NCBI GenBank assembly: GCA_900540275.1
Contig: UQFO01000013.1
Span: forward strand, 1-64,000
Length of the DNA: 64,000 nt
Source of the DNA: an uncultured Oscillospiraceae bacterium
GTDB lineage: Bacteria; Bacillota; Clostridia; Oscillospirales; Acutalibacteraceae
Direction of reading: 5' to 3'
Within the stretch, counting starts at the first letter, position 1. Every line of letters begins with the position of its first letter. A program made the position numbers and the translations under genes. Positions 8,240 through 16,832 of this stretch are shown here, one piece after another. The notes under the pieces were generated by a model. It was given only the letters and a program-made list of their open reading frames with translations, made no database searches and was not told the origin of the DNA.

Positions 8240-8266
8240 AAAGCCTCCTGTTTTACAGGAGGCTTT
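8240..8266. terminator. Bidirectional terminator between abgT-like gene and serA
   Basis: AAAGCCTCCTG and CAGGAGGCTTT form a perfect 11-bp stem around a 5-base loop. A-run and T-run flank it, so it can serve both convergent genes. Confidence 0.85.
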
Positions 8267-8287
8267 GTATATGCGGAAAGCTGTGCC

Positions 8288-9448
8288 TTATTTGATAACA
8301 CGGACGCGGATAACGCCGTCAATGCTTGCAAGCTCCTTGCTGATTTCGGCGGTTACGTTCGTTGCGTCAATAATCGTGTACGCGTTATCCTTCTTTGATT
8401 TGTTCTCCATGTTCTCAACGTTTGCGCCCAGGTCGCCGATGAGGGAAAGCGCTTGCTTTAAGATGTTCGGCGCGTTCTTGTGCAGGATGCAGTAACGTAC
8501 CTCGCCGCTTTTCGGCATGCAGATGGATGGGAAGTTGACGGAGTTGGTGATATTTCCGTTTTCCAGATAATCCTTGACCTCGTCAGCCGCCATGCGTGCG
8601 CAGTTGTCTTCGCTTTCCGGTGTGGAGGCGCCGAGATGCGGCAGGGCAATCACGCCGTCTTCACCCAAGACCTCGTCGGTAGCGAAGTCTGTAACGTACG
8701 CTGTGATTTTGCCGGACTTAAGCGCCTCGACAACGTCCCTGGAGCAGACAAGGTCGGCCCTGGAGAAGTTTAAAATACGAACGCCGTCCTTCATCTTCGC
8801 GATGTTTTCCGCGTTGATGATTTCCTTGGTGTCGGGAGTAAGCGGCACATGGATGGTGATATAGTCGCACTCTGTAAAAATGGTATCTACCGCGGTGGAG
8901 TGCTTGATATTGCTCTCAAGCTGCCATGCCGCGTCAACGGAGAGGTACGGGTCGTAGCCGTAAACCTCCATGCCCAGTGAGGTGGCCGCGTTTGCGACGA
9001 GCACGCCGATGGCGCCCAGGCCGATAACGCCGAGCTTCTTGCCCTTTATTTCGGGGCCCGCGAACTGGCTCTTTCCCTTTTCGACCATCTTGCTGACCTC
9101 AGCGCCGTTGCCCTTTAAGGTTTTGGCCCATTCAATGCCGCTGATGACCTTTCTGGAGCTGATGAGCATACCTGCGATGACAAGCTCCTTTACAGCGTTT
9201 GCGTTCGCGCCGGGCGTGTTGAACACGACGATGCCGTCCTGCGCGCATTTATCGACCGGGATGTTGTTGACGCCCGCGCCCGCCCGCGCGATGGCGAGCA
9301 GGTTGCCGCCGAACTGCATATCGTGCATGGAAGCGCTGCGGACAAGGACTGCGTCGGGGTTCTGCGCGTCGCCCGTGCAGGTATAGTTTTCGCCAAGGCG
9401 GTCAAGCCCTGTTTTTGCGATTTTGTTGAGTGTGAGAATATTGTACAT
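8288..9448 (-). CDS. serA: D-3-phosphoglycerate dehydrogenase with C-terminal ACT-like region
   Basis: A 386-aa enzyme oxidising 3-phosphoglycerate to 3-phosphohydroxypyruvate, the first step of serine synthesis. It has the NAD-binding GLGAIG motif, a substrate-binding Arg in NFSRADLV, and the catalytic His in LPHLGASTPESEDN. The last 75 residues look like an ACT domain. The start at 9448 (MYNILTLNK) is preferred over the ATG three codons earlier, because the GAAGGAAG site is only two bases from the earlier ATG. It lies 37 bases downstream of serC and is likely co-transcribed. Confidence 0.92.
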   Translation of the reverse strand: MYNILTLNKIAKTGLDRLGENYTCTGDAQNPDAVLVRSASMHDMQFGGNLLAIARAGAGVNNIPVDKCAQDGIVVFNTPGANANAVKELVIAGMLISSRKVISGIEWAKTLKGNGAEVSKMVEKGKSQFAGPEIKGKKLGVIGLGAIGVLVANAATSLGMEVYGYDPYLSVDAAWQLESNIKHSTAVDTIFTECDYITIHVPLTPDTKEIINAENIAKMKDGVRILNFSRADLVCSRDVVEALKSGKITAYVTDFATDEVLGEDGVIALPHLGASTPESEDNCARMAADEVKDYLENGNITNSVNFPSICMPKSGEVRYCILHKNAPNILKQALSLIGDLGANVENMENKSKKDNAYTIIDATNVTAEISKELASIDGVIRVRVIK

Positions 9449-9485
9449 ATCGTTCATCTTCCTTCGGATAGTTTATTTGACGGAA

Positions 9486-10571
9486 TCAGGAATTGGCCTG
9501 TTCAAACTCGCCCATAAATTTTACGAGCGCTTCCACGCCCTCATAAGGCATGGCATTGTAGATGGAAGCGCGCATGCCGCCGACTGAGCGGTGGCCCTTA
9601 ATATTGATAAAGCCGCGCTCGCCCGCTTCTTTGACGAACTTCGCGTCCATGTCAGCGTCGCCCGTAACGAACGGTACGTTCATAAGGGAGCGGTCTTCTT
9701 TAACGACTGTGCCCTTGAAGAGCTTGGAGCCGTCGAGGAAATCATACAGCAGCTTTGCTTTCTTTTCGTTGCGCTCTTTCATTTTATCGAGCCCGCCGAT
9801 TTCGTTCTTAATCCACTCAAGCACGAGCTTTGCCATATAGATGGTGTAGCACGGCGGCGTGTTGAACATGGAATCGTTGTCCGCGTGGGTCTGGTAGTTA
9901 AACATTGTCGGCGTAATGCCCTGCGCGCTGCCGATGAGGTCCTCGCGCACGATGACGACCGTAAGGCCGGCAGGCGCCATGTTCTTCTGCGCGCCCGCGT
10001 AAAGCACGCCGAACTTCGACACGTCAATCGGCTGGGACAGGATGCAGGAGGAGATGTCCGCTACCAGCGGCACGTCGCCCGTGTCCGGCAGCTCGTGGTA
10101 AACGGTGCCGTAGATGGTGTTGTTCATGCAGATATGGAAGTAGTCCGCGTCTTTTGTAAAGGTGGACGGGTCGAGCTTTGGTATGTAGGAAAACGTTTTG
10201 TCCTCAGAGGAAGCAACCACGTTGGCCTGCGCGTAGCGGGAGCCTTCCTTGTAAGCTTTTTTCGCCCACTGGCCTGTCAGAACATAATCAGCCTTGCCGC
10301 TCTTGACAGCGAGGTTTAAAGGAACCATTGCAAACTGAGAGGACGCGCCGCCCTGCAAAAAGAGGACCTTGTAATTATCGGGAATGCTCATGACCTCCCG
10401 AAGCAGTGCCTCGGTGCCCTTGATAATACCGTCATATACCTTGGAACGGTGGGACATTTCCATGACGGACTGGCCGCTGCCCTCATAATCGAGCATTTCC
10501 GCCGCCGCCCTTTTCAGTACGGATTCTGGCAGCATGGAGGGACCCGCTGAAAAATTGTAAACTCTGCTCAT
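9486..10571 (-). CDS. serC: Phosphoserine aminotransferase
   Basis: A 361-aa class V PLP-dependent aminotransferase of normal length. It converts phosphohydroxypyruvate and glutamate to phosphoserine. It opens with the family signature VYNFSAGPSMLPE, has the FLQGGASSQFA segment, and the PLP lysine in YAGAQKNMAPAG. ATG at 10571 is chosen from this conserved N-terminus and an AAAGGA site about 12 bases upstream. It is first in the serC-serA operon; no serB is seen nearby. Confidence 0.93.
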   Translation of the reverse strand: MSRVYNFSAGPSMLPESVLKRAAAEMLDYEGSGQSVMEMSHRSKVYDGIIKGTEALLREVMSIPDNYKVLFLQGGASSQFAMVPLNLAVKSGKADYVLTGQWAKKAYKEGSRYAQANVVASSEDKTFSYIPKLDPSTFTKDADYFHICMNNTIYGTVYHELPDTGDVPLVADISSCILSQPIDVSKFGVLYAGAQKNMAPAGLTVVIVREDLIGSAQGITPTMFNYQTHADNDSMFNTPPCYTIYMAKLVLEWIKNEIGGLDKMKERNEKKAKLLYDFLDGSKLFKGTVVKEDRSLMNVPFVTGDADMDAKFVKEAGERGFINIKGHRSVGGMRASIYNAMPYEGVEALVKFMGEFEQANS

Positions 10572-10658
10572 CTGTGAAACATTTCCTTTCTTCTGCGCCG
10601 CGGAGGGCGCTTTACTGTAATACAAACCTGATAAGTTTGTGAAATTGCTAACGCTCTA

Positions 10659-10687
10659 ATTATAGTATTTTATAATATGCAAGTCAA
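10659..10687 (-). promoter_or_regulatory. Promoter of serC-serA
   Basis: On the minus strand TTGACT (10687-10682) and TATAAT (10664-10659) have an ideal 17-bp spacer. The leader is about 85 bases; no T-box or riboswitch fold was recognised in it. Confidence 0.8.
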
Positions 10688-10781
10688 TATAAAATGCGAT
10701 TTCCTGCGCTTTTTTGGCGAATTTTTACATGGGTAAATGCAAACTTATGAAAAACCGGGAAGCGGCGCAATCAGGCAGCAT

Positions 10782-10823
10782 AGAAAAACCGGCGCAGCAG
10801 CCGATTCGTGCGCCGGTTTTTCT
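10782..10823. terminator. Terminator of the trmK-Nif3 operon
   Basis: AGAAAAACCGGCGCA and TGCGCCGGTTTTTCT form a perfect 15-bp stem with a 12-base loop 23 bases after the Nif3-family stop. The T-run works on either strand. Confidence 0.85.
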
Positions 10824-10845
10824 ATTTAAATGTATGCGTACCCCT

Positions 10846-11598
10846 TTAAACGTATTCGACCGCGTCGGTGCAGCGCGCTGATTCGATGAATTCCACAGAC
10901 GGGAATTCTTTTTTAAGCATTTGGACAAGCGGTTTGATTACAATATTCTCCGTGCAGAAGTGGCCGGCGTCAACGACCGCGACGTTCATCCGGTATGCGT
11001 CTAACAGCTGATGGTGCTTGATTTCACCTGTAACGAGCGCGTCTGCCTGCAGCTCCTTGCAGCGGTACAGGCTGTCGCCTCCGGCGCCTGAGCTTACGGC
11101 GACAGTTCTGATTTTTTTGTTAAGTCCGATAAAACGTACACCATTACAGGACAGGGCCTTTTTGACATGCAGCGCAAGCTCCCTGGCGTTTTGTTCCCCC
11201 GCGAGCGTACCGAGGGCGATGCATTCGTTTTCCACCAGCCGGACGTCCTGCAGGGAAAGCGCTTGGGCAAGGCGGACGTTTACGCCCTCAGGCGAAAGGT
11301 CGAGGTTTGTATGCGCGCACAGGGCGTTCAGCCCGTTTTTGATAAGCAGCGCGGCGGGGCTGTCGTTTGGCAGGGTACGCAGCGGCTGAAAGATAATGGG
11401 ATGGTGGCTGATGATAAGCTGCGCGCCGCTTTCCACAGCCTCTTCAATGACGGCGGGCGTAATATCGAGCGCGGCTACCGCCGTTGTTACAGGCGCGTTC
11501 CTGTCGCCCGCCAAAATGCCCGCGTTGTCAAAATCCATCGCTGTGTCGAATGGGGCGAAGCTGTCTATAAAATGATATATTTCCTGTACGGTTGCCAT
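10846..11598 (-). CDS. Nif3-like dinuclear metal center protein
   Basis: A 250-aa protein of the NIF3/YqfO family, often annotated GTP cyclohydrolase 1 type 2 homolog. The metal ligands include the double His in LIISHHPIIF (about 63-72) and the C-terminal His/Glu in DAGHFCTEN. Molecular function is poorly defined. Its ATG abuts the TGA of trmK and its AGGAGG site lies inside the trmK 3' end, so the two are translationally coupled. This trmK-Nif3 pairing is common in Firmicutes. Confidence 0.9.
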   Translation of the reverse strand: MATVQEIYHFIDSFAPFDTAMDFDNAGILAGDRNAPVTTAVAALDITPAVIEEAVESGAQLIISHHPIIFQPLRTLPNDSPAALLIKNGLNALCAHTNLDLSPEGVNVRLAQALSLQDVRLVENECIALGTLAGEQNARELALHVKKALSCNGVRFIGLNKKIRTVAVSSGAGGDSLYRCKELQADALVTGEIKHHQLLDAYRMNVAVVDAGHFCTENIVIKPLVQMLKKEFPSVEFIESARCTDAVEYV

Positions 11599-12309
11599 TC
11601 AATCAGTTCCTCCTTTTATTATACCCGCCCGCTTTTGCAGGGCCGTAATTAAATTGAAAAGCGGCTGCGCTTCTGTTTCGTTCCCCGCGGCGTGAAGACC
11701 GTTGGCCTTCTTTTGCAGGTTACGGCAAACCGTTTCTATATATTCCCTGTCAAGCGGCCTGTCCCCCGGTTGGAGCGCGCCGGTGTAGATGTCCAAAATT
11801 CCGGACTGTATTTTTTTGCCGGTATAGCCGCACCGCATTACGCTGTAAATTCTCCCGAGCGAGCGGACGGCCTCCTCCTGTAAAATTGCAAAGCCTTCGT
11901 TTGAAAGATAGCTTCTGAGTACCTCCGCCTTCGACATCGGCTGTAAAATCAGGCGTTTGCCTGGGTCCCTTACCCACGGGGCATGGGAAAGGATTTGTAC
12001 AATCAGTTCCCCGCCCATACCTGCAATCACAATATCGCCGCATTCATCAGGGAATATGCTTTGGAGCCCGTCGGAAAGCCTTGTTTTGACGAGCTTTTCC
12101 GCGTGATATTTTTGGATGGTCGCCTGTCCGTGCCTCAGCGGCTCCTCCCGTAAATCGCACGCGAGCGCGCTTTTAATCTTCCCTGTGCGCGCAAGCCATA
12201 CGGGAAGGTAGGCGTGGTCGGTGCCGATGTCGGCAAGCGCTGCATCCTGCCGCACATATTTGGCGCACAGCGCGAGGCGGTTGTCAAGCTGGAACAAAGG
12301 ACGGCCCAC
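11599..12309 (-). CDS. trmK: tRNA (adenine(22)-N1)-methyltransferase
   Basis: A 236-aa SAM-dependent methyltransferase of the TrmK/YqfN family, modifying A22 of bacterial tRNAs. The SAM-binding motif is ADIGTDHAYLP (about 26-36), followed by ACDLREEPL and the catalytic-region DIVIAGMGGELI. The start is GTG, preceded by AAAGGGG. It is first in a two-gene operon with the Nif3-family gene. Confidence 0.88.
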   Translation of the reverse strand: MGRPLFQLDNRLALCAKYVRQDAALADIGTDHAYLPVWLARTGKIKSALACDLREEPLRHGQATIQKYHAEKLVKTRLSDGLQSIFPDECGDIVIAGMGGELIVQILSHAPWVRDPGKRLILQPMSKAEVLRSYLSNEGFAILQEEAVRSLGRIYSVMRCGYTGKKIQSGILDIYTGALQPGDRPLDREYIETVCRNLQKKANGLHAAGNETEAQPLFNLITALQKRAGIIKGGTD

Positions 12310-12370
12310 TTGCGGACACCCCTTTCTTTATAAAATAAAATCCTGAAAGCGTAGATAAAACAACGTAAAA

Positions 12371-12392
12371 AGGGGCAGGTAACCCTGCCCCT
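12371..12392 (-). terminator. Terminator of the DUF1858 gene
   Basis: On the minus strand AGGGGCAGG and CCTGCCCCT form a 9-bp stem with a 4-base loop followed by TTTTT, 13 bases after the stop codon. Confidence 0.85.
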
Positions 12393-12405
12393 AACGCCGG
12401 ACTGT

Positions 12406-12606
12406 TTATTTTGCAAGATGTTCATTGATTTTCTTAATCAGCTCGTCCGCGTCTACTCCGTGTACCATGCATGCCTCGGCGATAGTTTCGCCGCGCGATG
12501 CGGGGCATCCAAGGCAATGCATGCCCATCTCAAGGAAAAAGGGGGCGGTTGTGTTGTCCATATCCAGAATATCGCCGATAATCGTATCTTTTGTAATCTG
12601 TGCCAT
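12406..12606 (-). CDS. DUF1858 domain protein
   Basis: A 66-aa protein matching the DUF1858/TIGR03980 family: an N-terminal TKDTIIGDIL segment, a hydrophobic middle, and the CLGCPASRGETIAEA motif with a CxxC pair. The family is often linked to redox or hybrid-cluster proteins, but function is undefined. A GGAGG site lies 8 bases before ATG. It has its own terminator and stands alone between trmK and a ribbon-helix-helix gene. Confidence 0.85.
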   Translation of the reverse strand: MAQITKDTIIGDILDMDNTTAPFFLEMGMHCLGCPASRGETIAEACMVHGVDADELIKKINEHLAK

Positions 12607-12806
12607 ATTGTTATACCTCCGTTTATTTCTGACGCTATTTTGCGCGTTTTCTGTCTTTTTATGATTATAGCCGAAGAAAAGAAAAAAAGCAATATCCGGG
12701 TTTTACCGCGCAAAAAAGATTTTTTGTGATTGTTTTTCAAATAATGCCCACTTCACTGCAAACATATTTTATGCTTTATTGTGATGTGAAATGAGGTGGT
12801 TATAAA

Positions 12807-12995
12807 ATGGGGAAGAGGAAACCGGGCAGGCCGAGGCTTGAAAACCCAATCAATATTAAAACGACAGTCAGGCTGGACGCGATTACTGACAGGCAACTGA
12901 TGGAATACTGCGCGAAAAAAGGCGTTACAAAAGGAAAAGCGGTCCGCCGGGGGATTATACTGCTTTTAAAAACGGATAAGGACATGGGATATTAA
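12807..12995 (+). CDS. Small ribbon-helix-helix-like protein
   Basis: A 62-aa basic protein (GKRKPGRPRLENP start) with a CopG/RHH-like core: a beta segment IKTTVRLDA followed by helices DRQLMEYCAKKG and GKAVRRGIILLL. The basic GRPR tail resembles an AT-hook. It probably binds DNA as a dimer. The GAGGTGG site 8 bases before ATG supports expression. It is followed by a strong bidirectional terminator. Target unknown. Confidence 0.75.
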   Translation: MGKRKPGRPRLENPINIKTTVRLDAITDRQLMEYCAKKGVTKGKAVRRGIILLLKTDKDMGY

Positions 12996-13008
12996 TACGC
13001 CCATAAAT

Positions 13009-13040
13009 AAAAAGGGGACGGATTTTTCCGTCCCCTTTTT
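13009..13040. terminator. Bidirectional terminator between RHH gene and rqcH
   Basis: A perfect 14-bp stem, AAAAAGGGGACGGA against its complement, with a TTTT loop, flanked by A and T runs. It touches the rqcH stop codon. Confidence 0.9.
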
Positions 13041-14788
13041 TATTTATCCCCTGTATCTGCCGCTGGAGTGACATAAAGCGTCTTGTTGTTTTTATAAATC
13101 ACCATGCCCGGCTTTGCGCCCTGCGGCTTGCTGACATACCGGATTTGCGTGTAATCCACAGGCACCTGCGCGCTGTCCCTGGCGCGGCTGTGGTAAGCGG
13201 CAAGCCGAGCCGCCTGTAAAATGGTTTCTTCCCCCGGTGTTTTGCCGTCCGTCACAATGACGGTATGCGAGCCTGGGATATTTTTTGTGTGGAACCAGAC
13301 GTCGTTGTTGTTCGCCGTTTTAAGCGTGAGCTTGTCGTTTTGGCGGTTGTTGCGCCCGACGAGTATGGTAAAGCCTTCGCTCGACGTAAAGCTGAGCGGC
13401 GGTAGGGCGGCAGGCGTTTTTTGTTTGCCGCGCGCCTTTTTGACATATCCCTGTTCCATAAGCTCCTGCCGGATTTCCGACAGCTCGCGCTCTGTATGTG
13501 CGCGGGAAAGCGCGTCGAATACGGTTTCAATATACGCAAGCTCTTCCTGCGCTTTTTCAATCTGCACGGCAAGCACCTGCTCGGCGGTCTTTGCCTTGCG
13601 GTACTCCTTATAGTACCTCTGCGCGTTCTGCGACGCTGAGAGCGCCGGGTTGAGCTTTACGCGCAAAACAGGGGAATTTTCCTCATAAAAATTTTCAAGG
13701 TCTGCAAACGGCGCGCCCTTTTCAATGCGGTAAAGGTTTGCCTGGATTAAATCCCCGCAGACGCGCAGCGGCTCGCGGTCAGAGCATCTTTGCAGCTCCG
13801 CCTGCTGTGTGTTGATTTTACGCGACAATCGGTCGGACGCGTTTGCAAGCAGCTTTAATAAATCGTGCGATTTGTTTTTCATCCGGTCGGCGCGGTCGCG
13901 TTCAAAATAAAAGCTATCGAGCAGAAGGCTGAACCGCTCGATGCGCTTAACCTGAGCCGCCGTGCCATACTGCGCGATGTCGGTGAACGAAAAATCGAGC
14001 GGTTTTCCCTTTAATTCGCAGACCATATGCGGTGTGCCCGCGGCATCCCTGATTACACCGGATAATCTGTTCAAAAAGAAAGACAGCCGCTGTTTTTGCT
14101 CTGCGGTCATGGTTTTGACGCTGATATCAACACCCCTGCCCGTCAGGTGCTCAAGCTCCCGGCAGACGATAGGGGACACGCCCTGGATGTTTTGCAGGAG
14201 CGCCTTGTGGAGAGCCATATCCCGGTCTATACAGCTAAGCCTTTTTATAATGTCCTCGGCAGGCGTGTCGAGCACGCAGGGCTTGTTCTGTGCGGGCGGC
14301 ATTTCATAGGCAAGCCCCGGTAAAACCAGGCGCTGGGAAGACATCGCCGCGTCGACGCGTTTGAGCGCGTCAACGATAATGCCCGCTTCGTCAACGAGGA
14401 TAACGTTGCTGTATTTACCCATGATTTCTACCGTAAGAGTAAGGCTGACGCGGTCACCCAGGTCGCTTGTCGCGTCGAAATCAAACGACAGCAGCCGTTC
14501 CAGCTGGGGCTGGCGGATTGCCCGGAGCTTTGCACCCGTAAGGCGTTTGCGCAGGAGCATGCAGAGCATCGGCGGCGTCTGCGGATTTTCCGGCGCGAAA
14601 TCTGTCAGGTGTACGCGCGGGGAATCCGCTTTTGCGGACATCAGCAGTTTTCTTGCTCCGCCCTGCCCGCGCATGGAAAGGACAATCTCATCCTTGGCGG
14701 GCTGGTATATTTTTTCCACACGGAAGCCGATCAGTGCTTCTTCCAGCTCTATTTTGATATGACGCAGAAAAGCGCCGTCGAGCGCCAT
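13040..14788 (-). CDS. rqcH: Rqc2 homolog RqcH (NFACT protein)
   Basis: A 582-aa NFACT-family protein, formerly called fibronectin-binding protein A. RqcH binds obstructed 50S subunits and directs C-terminal alanine tailing in ribosome quality control. The NFACT-N domain opens with ALDGAFLRHIKIEL and includes MGKYSNVILVD; a coiled-coil middle covers about 300-440; the C-terminal NFACT-R domain has VGRNNRQND and FHTKNIPGSHTVI. Length is normal. The start follows an AAGGGGG site. Confidence 0.9.
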   Translation of the reverse strand: MALDGAFLRHIKIELEEALIGFRVEKIYQPAKDEIVLSMRGQGGARKLLMSAKADSPRVHLTDFAPENPQTPPMLCMLLRKRLTGAKLRAIRQPQLERLLSFDFDATSDLGDRVSLTLTVEIMGKYSNVILVDEAGIIVDALKRVDAAMSSQRLVLPGLAYEMPPAQNKPCVLDTPAEDIIKRLSCIDRDMALHKALLQNIQGVSPIVCRELEHLTGRGVDISVKTMTAEQKQRLSFFLNRLSGVIRDAAGTPHMVCELKGKPLDFSFTDIAQYGTAAQVKRIERFSLLLDSFYFERDRADRMKNKSHDLLKLLANASDRLSRKINTQQAELQRCSDREPLRVCGDLIQANLYRIEKGAPFADLENFYEENSPVLRVKLNPALSASQNAQRYYKEYRKAKTAEQVLAVQIEKAQEELAYIETVFDALSRAHTERELSEIRQELMEQGYVKKARGKQKTPAALPPLSFTSSEGFTILVGRNNRQNDKLTLKTANNNDVWFHTKNIPGSHTVIVTDGKTPGEETILQAARLAAYHSRARDSAQVPVDYTQIRYVSKPQGAKPGMVIYKNNKTLYVTPAADTGDK

Positions 14789-14825
14789 AAAAACGCCCCC
14801 TTTCCGTTAAAACGACAATTTAGTA

Positions 14826-15317
14826 TTATTCAAATAAAATTAAGCCGAAATGGTTCTGCGGCTCTCCTTTTTCCCGAAGCGTATGGATTTCCAGCCCGTT
14901 TGCTCGGACCGTTGCGAACACATCGATTCCGCAGGCTTCCATAGAAGGGACTGTCTTTCCCGGAAAAGCGCAGCGGTCGGGAGCGCATTTAATACATTTC
15001 TGGCAGTCCCCATCTCCAAAGGCTATTACCTTATAATAGCCGTCAAGAAACATTTTCCTTGCAGCTTCTACAGCTAGGGGCGTAACCGTGTTTACTTCAT
15101 GGGTACGGAACAGGATGCCCTTTGAATAACAGCCAAGCATTTCCTGTGTTTCCTTATAAGTTGGGGCGTTAGGTGGACAGCAGTGGTTTTTTCCATAGGA
15201 GCTGCAGCCGAATTTGCATTTGTATATTGTCCAGGCTGCGGTGACGACCGTTTCGGTATCTATAATGATTGCAAAATCCGCGCCCTTTTCTTTTAATAAA
15301 TTTATATATTGCTCCAT
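14826..15317 (-). CDS. DUF2284 predicted metal-binding protein
   Basis: A 163-aa cysteine-rich protein of the DUF2284 family. Cysteines cluster in CKFGCSSYGKNHCCPP (about 34-49) and CQKCIKCAPDRCAFPG, suggesting metal or iron-sulfur binding. The start at 15317 (MEQYINLL) is chosen because AAGGG lies 6 bases upstream; the longer frame has no such site. It is last in the yycJ-rlmH run. Function unknown. Confidence 0.8.
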   Translation of the reverse strand: MEQYINLLKEKGADFAIIIDTETVVTAAWTIYKCKFGCSSYGKNHCCPPNAPTYKETQEMLGCYSKGILFRTHEVNTVTPLAVEAARKMFLDGYYKVIAFGDGDCQKCIKCAPDRCAFPGKTVPSMEACGIDVFATVRANGLEIHTLREKGEPQNHFGLILFE

Positions 15318-15375
15318 AGCGCACCCTTTCAGAAAACGGATTTTTATGGCAGTAACAGTAATCTCTTCACCGGGT

Positions 15376-15858
15376 TTATTTATGATATTTACCGCCGGAA
15401 GAAATCTGGAATGCGCGGTAAATCTGTTCGCAGAGCATGACGCGCGCAAGCTGGTGCGGGAAGGTCATAGGGGACATGGAAAGCCTGAAGTCGGCCTGCC
15501 GCTTGACCTCTTCGGACAAGCCCCACGAACCGCCGATAAAAAAAGCGACGCTGCTGCCGCCGCCAACCGCCGCATGTTCCAGTTTCTGCGCAAGCAGCGG
15601 GGAGGAAAGCTCCCTGCCTTCAATACACATGGCTATGGTATAAGCGCCGCGCGGAACCCTTGCAAGAAGGCGTTTGCCTTCTTCTGAAATACAGGCGTCT
15701 ATCTGCGCCTGGGACGGGTTCTGCGGAATGCGCTGCTCGTCCACCTGGTTTACCGCAAACCGGCAGAAGGGGCGCAGGCGTTTTTCGTATTCGGTACAGG
15801 CGTCCCGCCAGTATTGCTCCTTTAAGCTCCCTACGCAGATAATATTTACCGTGACCAT
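15376..15858 (-). CDS. rlmH: 23S rRNA (pseudouridine1915-N3)-methyltransferase
   Basis: A 160-aa SPOUT methyltransferase of the usual length. It methylates pseudouridine 1915 in helix 69 of 23S rRNA. The start VTVNIICVGSLKEQYW and the C-terminal knot motifs AFFIGGSWGLSEEV and MTFPHQLARVMLCEQIYRA are diagnostic. ATG at 15858 is fixed by this N-terminus and a GGGGAG site. It lies 28 bases after the YycJ-family gene, a conserved Firmicutes neighbourhood. Confidence 0.93.
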   Translation of the reverse strand: MVTVNIICVGSLKEQYWRDACTEYEKRLRPFCRFAVNQVDEQRIPQNPSQAQIDACISEEGKRLLARVPRGAYTIAMCIEGRELSSPLLAQKLEHAAVGGGSSVAFFIGGSWGLSEEVKRQADFRLSMSPMTFPHQLARVMLCEQIYRAFQISSGGKYHK

Positions 15859-15886
15859 ATGGTTATTCTCCCCGGAATTTGTTACG

Positions 15887-16678
15887 TTACAAAACGATTG
15901 TTTCACCCTTGGTCGCCTCGGGCGCAACCGACAGCATAAAATCGATTCCCCTGCGCATACCGAAGCCCTCAAGCGAGCAAAGCGCCGACTGCTCGGCAAT
16001 GCGCGGCATGTTGTTTTCCCGGCTTAAATGCGCAAGGATTAGCCGGGTCGTACCGCTGTCGATAAGCCTTGGCAGGAATTCGGCGCAGGTATCGTTCGAC
16101 AAATGCCCCTTATCCGACAGGATACGCCGCTTGAGCGGATATGGGTAAATACCGTTTAAAAGCATACCGACGTCGTGGTTTGACTCAATAACGACCGCGT
16201 CGCAGCCGGATACAGCCGTTTCGATTTCCTCCGACAAAATACCCGTATCGGTTGCGACCGCAATACTCCTGCCGTCACCCGTGCGCACAACAAAGCCCAT
16301 GCTTTCGCTGCAGTCGTGCGACGTGTGGAACGGAATGATATGCATATCGTCCGTCTGTACGCCGCCGCTTGGAATAACGTAGGTTTTATATTTGTCACAC
16401 AGCACGCCCTGCCTGCCAAGCGCCTCGAGCGTCCCCTTAGAAGCGTAAACGTTGAGGCGGTAGCGCGACGCAAGCACGCGAAGTCCCTGAATATGGTCGG
16501 TATGCTCGTGTGTAACAAATATTCCATGAACGCCGGCCATATCGAGCCCGTTGTCGCGCATGGCCGTTTCAATCTGTTTGGCGCTGCGGCCCGCGTCGAT
16601 TAATACGCCGCCGCTGCCGCTGCCTATGTAATAGCAATTCCCTTTGCTTCCGCTGTAGAGCGGGCATAAACGTGCCAT
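15887..16678 (-). CDS. MBL-fold hydrolase of the YycJ/WalJ family
   Basis: A 263-aa metallo-beta-lactamase-fold protein opening with LCPLYSGSKGNCYYIG and carrying the metal motif THEHTDHIQG (about 57-66). In Firmicutes these proteins are encoded with the WalRK system and have been proposed to act as exonucleases in mismatch repair; the role here is inferred by family. ATG at 16678 follows AAAGGTG. First gene of the run with rlmH and the DUF2284 gene; no WalRK is in the window. Confidence 0.87.
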   Translation of the reverse strand: MARLCPLYSGSKGNCYYIGSGSGGVLIDAGRSAKQIETAMRDNGLDMAGVHGIFVTHEHTDHIQGLRVLASRYRLNVYASKGTLEALGRQGVLCDKYKTYVIPSGGVQTDDMHIIPFHTSHDCSESMGFVVRTGDGRSIAVATDTGILSEEIETAVSGCDAVVIESNHDVGMLLNGIYPYPLKRRILSDKGHLSNDTCAEFLPRLIDSGTTRLILAHLSRENNMPRIAEQSALCSLEGFGMRRGIDFMLSVAPEATKGETIVL

Positions 16679-16832
16679 CCCAATTTCACCTTTTCTATCT
16701 TTCCCTATTTTATGAAAAAATAAGGCAGACAAAATGTCCGCCCCGCCATGTAAGGTTATTATACCAGAAGCAGGCCCGTTTGGAAAGTAAAATTATAAAT
16801 TTCCAAGCGAAACCTGCTGTTTGTCTTATATT